NCBI GenBank assembly: GCA_900543035.1
Contig: UQPV01000068.1
Span: 1-7,489, forward strand
Origin: an uncultured Solobacterium sp.
Lineage (GTDB): Bacteria > Bacillota_I > Bacilli_A > Erysipelotrichales > Erysipelotrichaceae
Direction of reading: 5' to 3'
DNA: 7,489 nt
Both the position numbers and the translations under genes were made by a program. How positions within the stretch are numbered: the first letter of the stretch is position 1; each line of letters opens with the position of its first letter. Positions 6,589-7,489 of the stretch are shown here, in pieces. The notes under the pieces were generated by a model. That model ran no database searches. It had not been told where the DNA came from and worked only from the letters and a program-made list of their open reading frames with translations.

Positions 6589-7357
6589 CACCTGCAGCTT
6601 TCTGATAAATATCGAAGAACACCTCTTCCAGATCTTCCGACGCGGTCAGCGCAGAGAGCGTATCGCAGACAGCCATGCGCCCGTTGACGATGATCCCTAC
6701 CCGGTCGCACAGCTTCTCCACCAGTGAGAAGATATGCGTGGACAGGATGACCGTCTTCCCCCGTCTTCGCAGTTCAAGCAGAAAGTCCGTCACCGTCCTC
6801 GCCGTCAGGACATCCAGCCCGTTGGTCGGTTCATCAAAGATGATGATATTGGGATCGTGCAGGATCGAAATGACGATCGAGACCTTTTGCTTCATGCCCG
6901 TGGACAGATTGGCCACTTTCACCTCCGCAAACTGCGAGATGCCGAAGCGCTCGAACAGCTCTTCCTTGCGTTTCTTCGCCAGCGCAGGCTCCATCTGATG
7001 CAATTCGGCAAAAAAGTCAAACAATGCGTTCGGCGTAAAAAACTCTTCCAGCTTCAGCTCGCTTGTCAGAAAGCCGATCTTTTTTCTTACCAGCTCCGGC
7101 TGTCTGACCACGCTTGTGCCATCCACCAGCGCATCACCTTCATCCGGGCGGATCAAGGTCGCCAGCATGCGCAGCGTAGTCGTCTTACCGGCCCCGTTGG
7201 GACCGAGCAGACCAAAGATCTCTCCTTCATAAGCGGTAAATGACAGATGATCGACCGCACGGATCTTTTTCTCATGCGTCCTTTCGATCTTCTGCTGCCG
7301 CCTGGAGAGCGTAAACGTCTTGCACAGACCGTTCACATTCAGGATTTCCTTTTTCAT
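6575..7357 (-). CDS. natA: NatA-like ABC transporter ATP-binding protein
   Basis: The nucleotide-binding subunit that powers the adjacent NatB-like permease. The protein is 260 aa with Walker A GPNGAGKTT (52-60), ABC signature LSTGM (151-155), Walker B IIIFDEP (171-177) with catalytic E176, D-loop GLD (180-182) and H-loop H208 (STH). Between the first strand and AVDHLSF there is a basic insertion (about 17-33, SRRQQKIERTHEKKIR). The Q-loop region reads IGFLTSELKLEEFF and lacks the usual glutamine, a known style in NatA-type (COG4555-like) ATPases. The start is ATG 7357 with GGAGG 11 bases upstream; an in-frame TTG 7378 and ATG 7375 precede the SD itself and would leave almost no leader. The 3' end overlaps the permease start by 14 bases, as expected for subunits made together. 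Exporter type is well supported; sodium as substrate is only by analogy. Confidence 0.93.
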   Translation of the reverse strand: MKKEILNVNGLCKTFTLSRRQQKIERTHEKKIRAVDHLSFTAYEGEIFGLLGPNGAGKTTTLRMLATLIRPDEGDALVDGTSVVRQPELVRKKIGFLTSELKLEEFFTPNALFDFFAELHQMEPALAKKRKEELFERFGISQFAEVKVANLSTGMKQKVSIVISILHDPNIIIFDEPTNGLDVLTARTVTDFLLELRRRGKTVILSTHIFSLVEKLCDRVGIIVNGRMAVCDTLSALTASEDLEEVFFDIYQKAAGDDRG

Positions 7358-7368
7358 AACCCCTGTTT

Positions 7369-7373
7369 CCTCC
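7369..7373 (-). promoter_or_regulatory. natA-like gene ribosome binding site, decides the start
   Basis: GGAGG on the minus strand lies 11 bases before ATG 7357. The spacing is at the long end of the normal range; a second purine run (AGGGG) fills the gap but is too close to the ATG. The site falls inside the alternative longer reading from 7375 or 7378, which argues against those starts. Confidence 0.6.
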
Positions 7374-7389
7374 ATCAAACACGTTCATC

Positions 7390-7489
<100 letters not shown>

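Overview
The window looks like a bacterial chromosome segment, or the end of a contig, from a low-to-mid GC member of the Bacillota. Genes have strong Shine-Dalgarno (SD) sequences (GGAGG type), there are several intrinsic terminators, and the gene set is Firmicutes-like: a YitT-type protein, tig, lon, engB and a NatAB-type ABC exporter. The order hypothetical gene - tig - lon - engB, with no clpX or clpP between tig and lon, together with a helical protein reminiscent of the DUF3196 group, makes me lean towards Erysipelotrichales. That placement is inference.

Layout from left to right. Positions 1-210 (+) hold the C-terminal end of a YitT/DUF2179-type membrane protein cut by the window edge, followed directly by its terminator (211-236). 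A second terminator facing the other way (246-285) closes the minus-strand operon. That operon reads from right to left: a helical hypothetical protein (4564-5301), trigger factor (3266-4543), Lon protease (892-3213) and the ribosome-assembly GTPase EngB (297-890). A good extended -10 promoter precedes it at 5330-5358. A perfect 11-bp hairpin with T-runs on both sides lies between tig and lon and may reduce or separate lon expression. Further right is a second minus-strand unit: a NatA-like ABC ATPase (6575-7357) overlapping a NatB-like ABC-2 permease (5410-6588), with a promoter-like segment at 7387-7414 and a UUCG-loop terminator at 5391-5411. The last 75 bases (7415-7489) are pure G, almost certainly a sequencing or assembly artefact.

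Functionally, the central operon is about protein birth and quality control. Trigger factor receives nascent chains at the ribosome exit, Lon degrades misfolded proteins, and EngB helps build the large ribosomal subunit. The first gene of the operon is unknown and is the best candidate for new biology here. The ABC pair is an independent export module. I found no mobile element, CRISPR array, RNA gene or clearly novel multi-gene system. The window is mostly ordinary housekeeping DNA with a few regulatory details worth checking.
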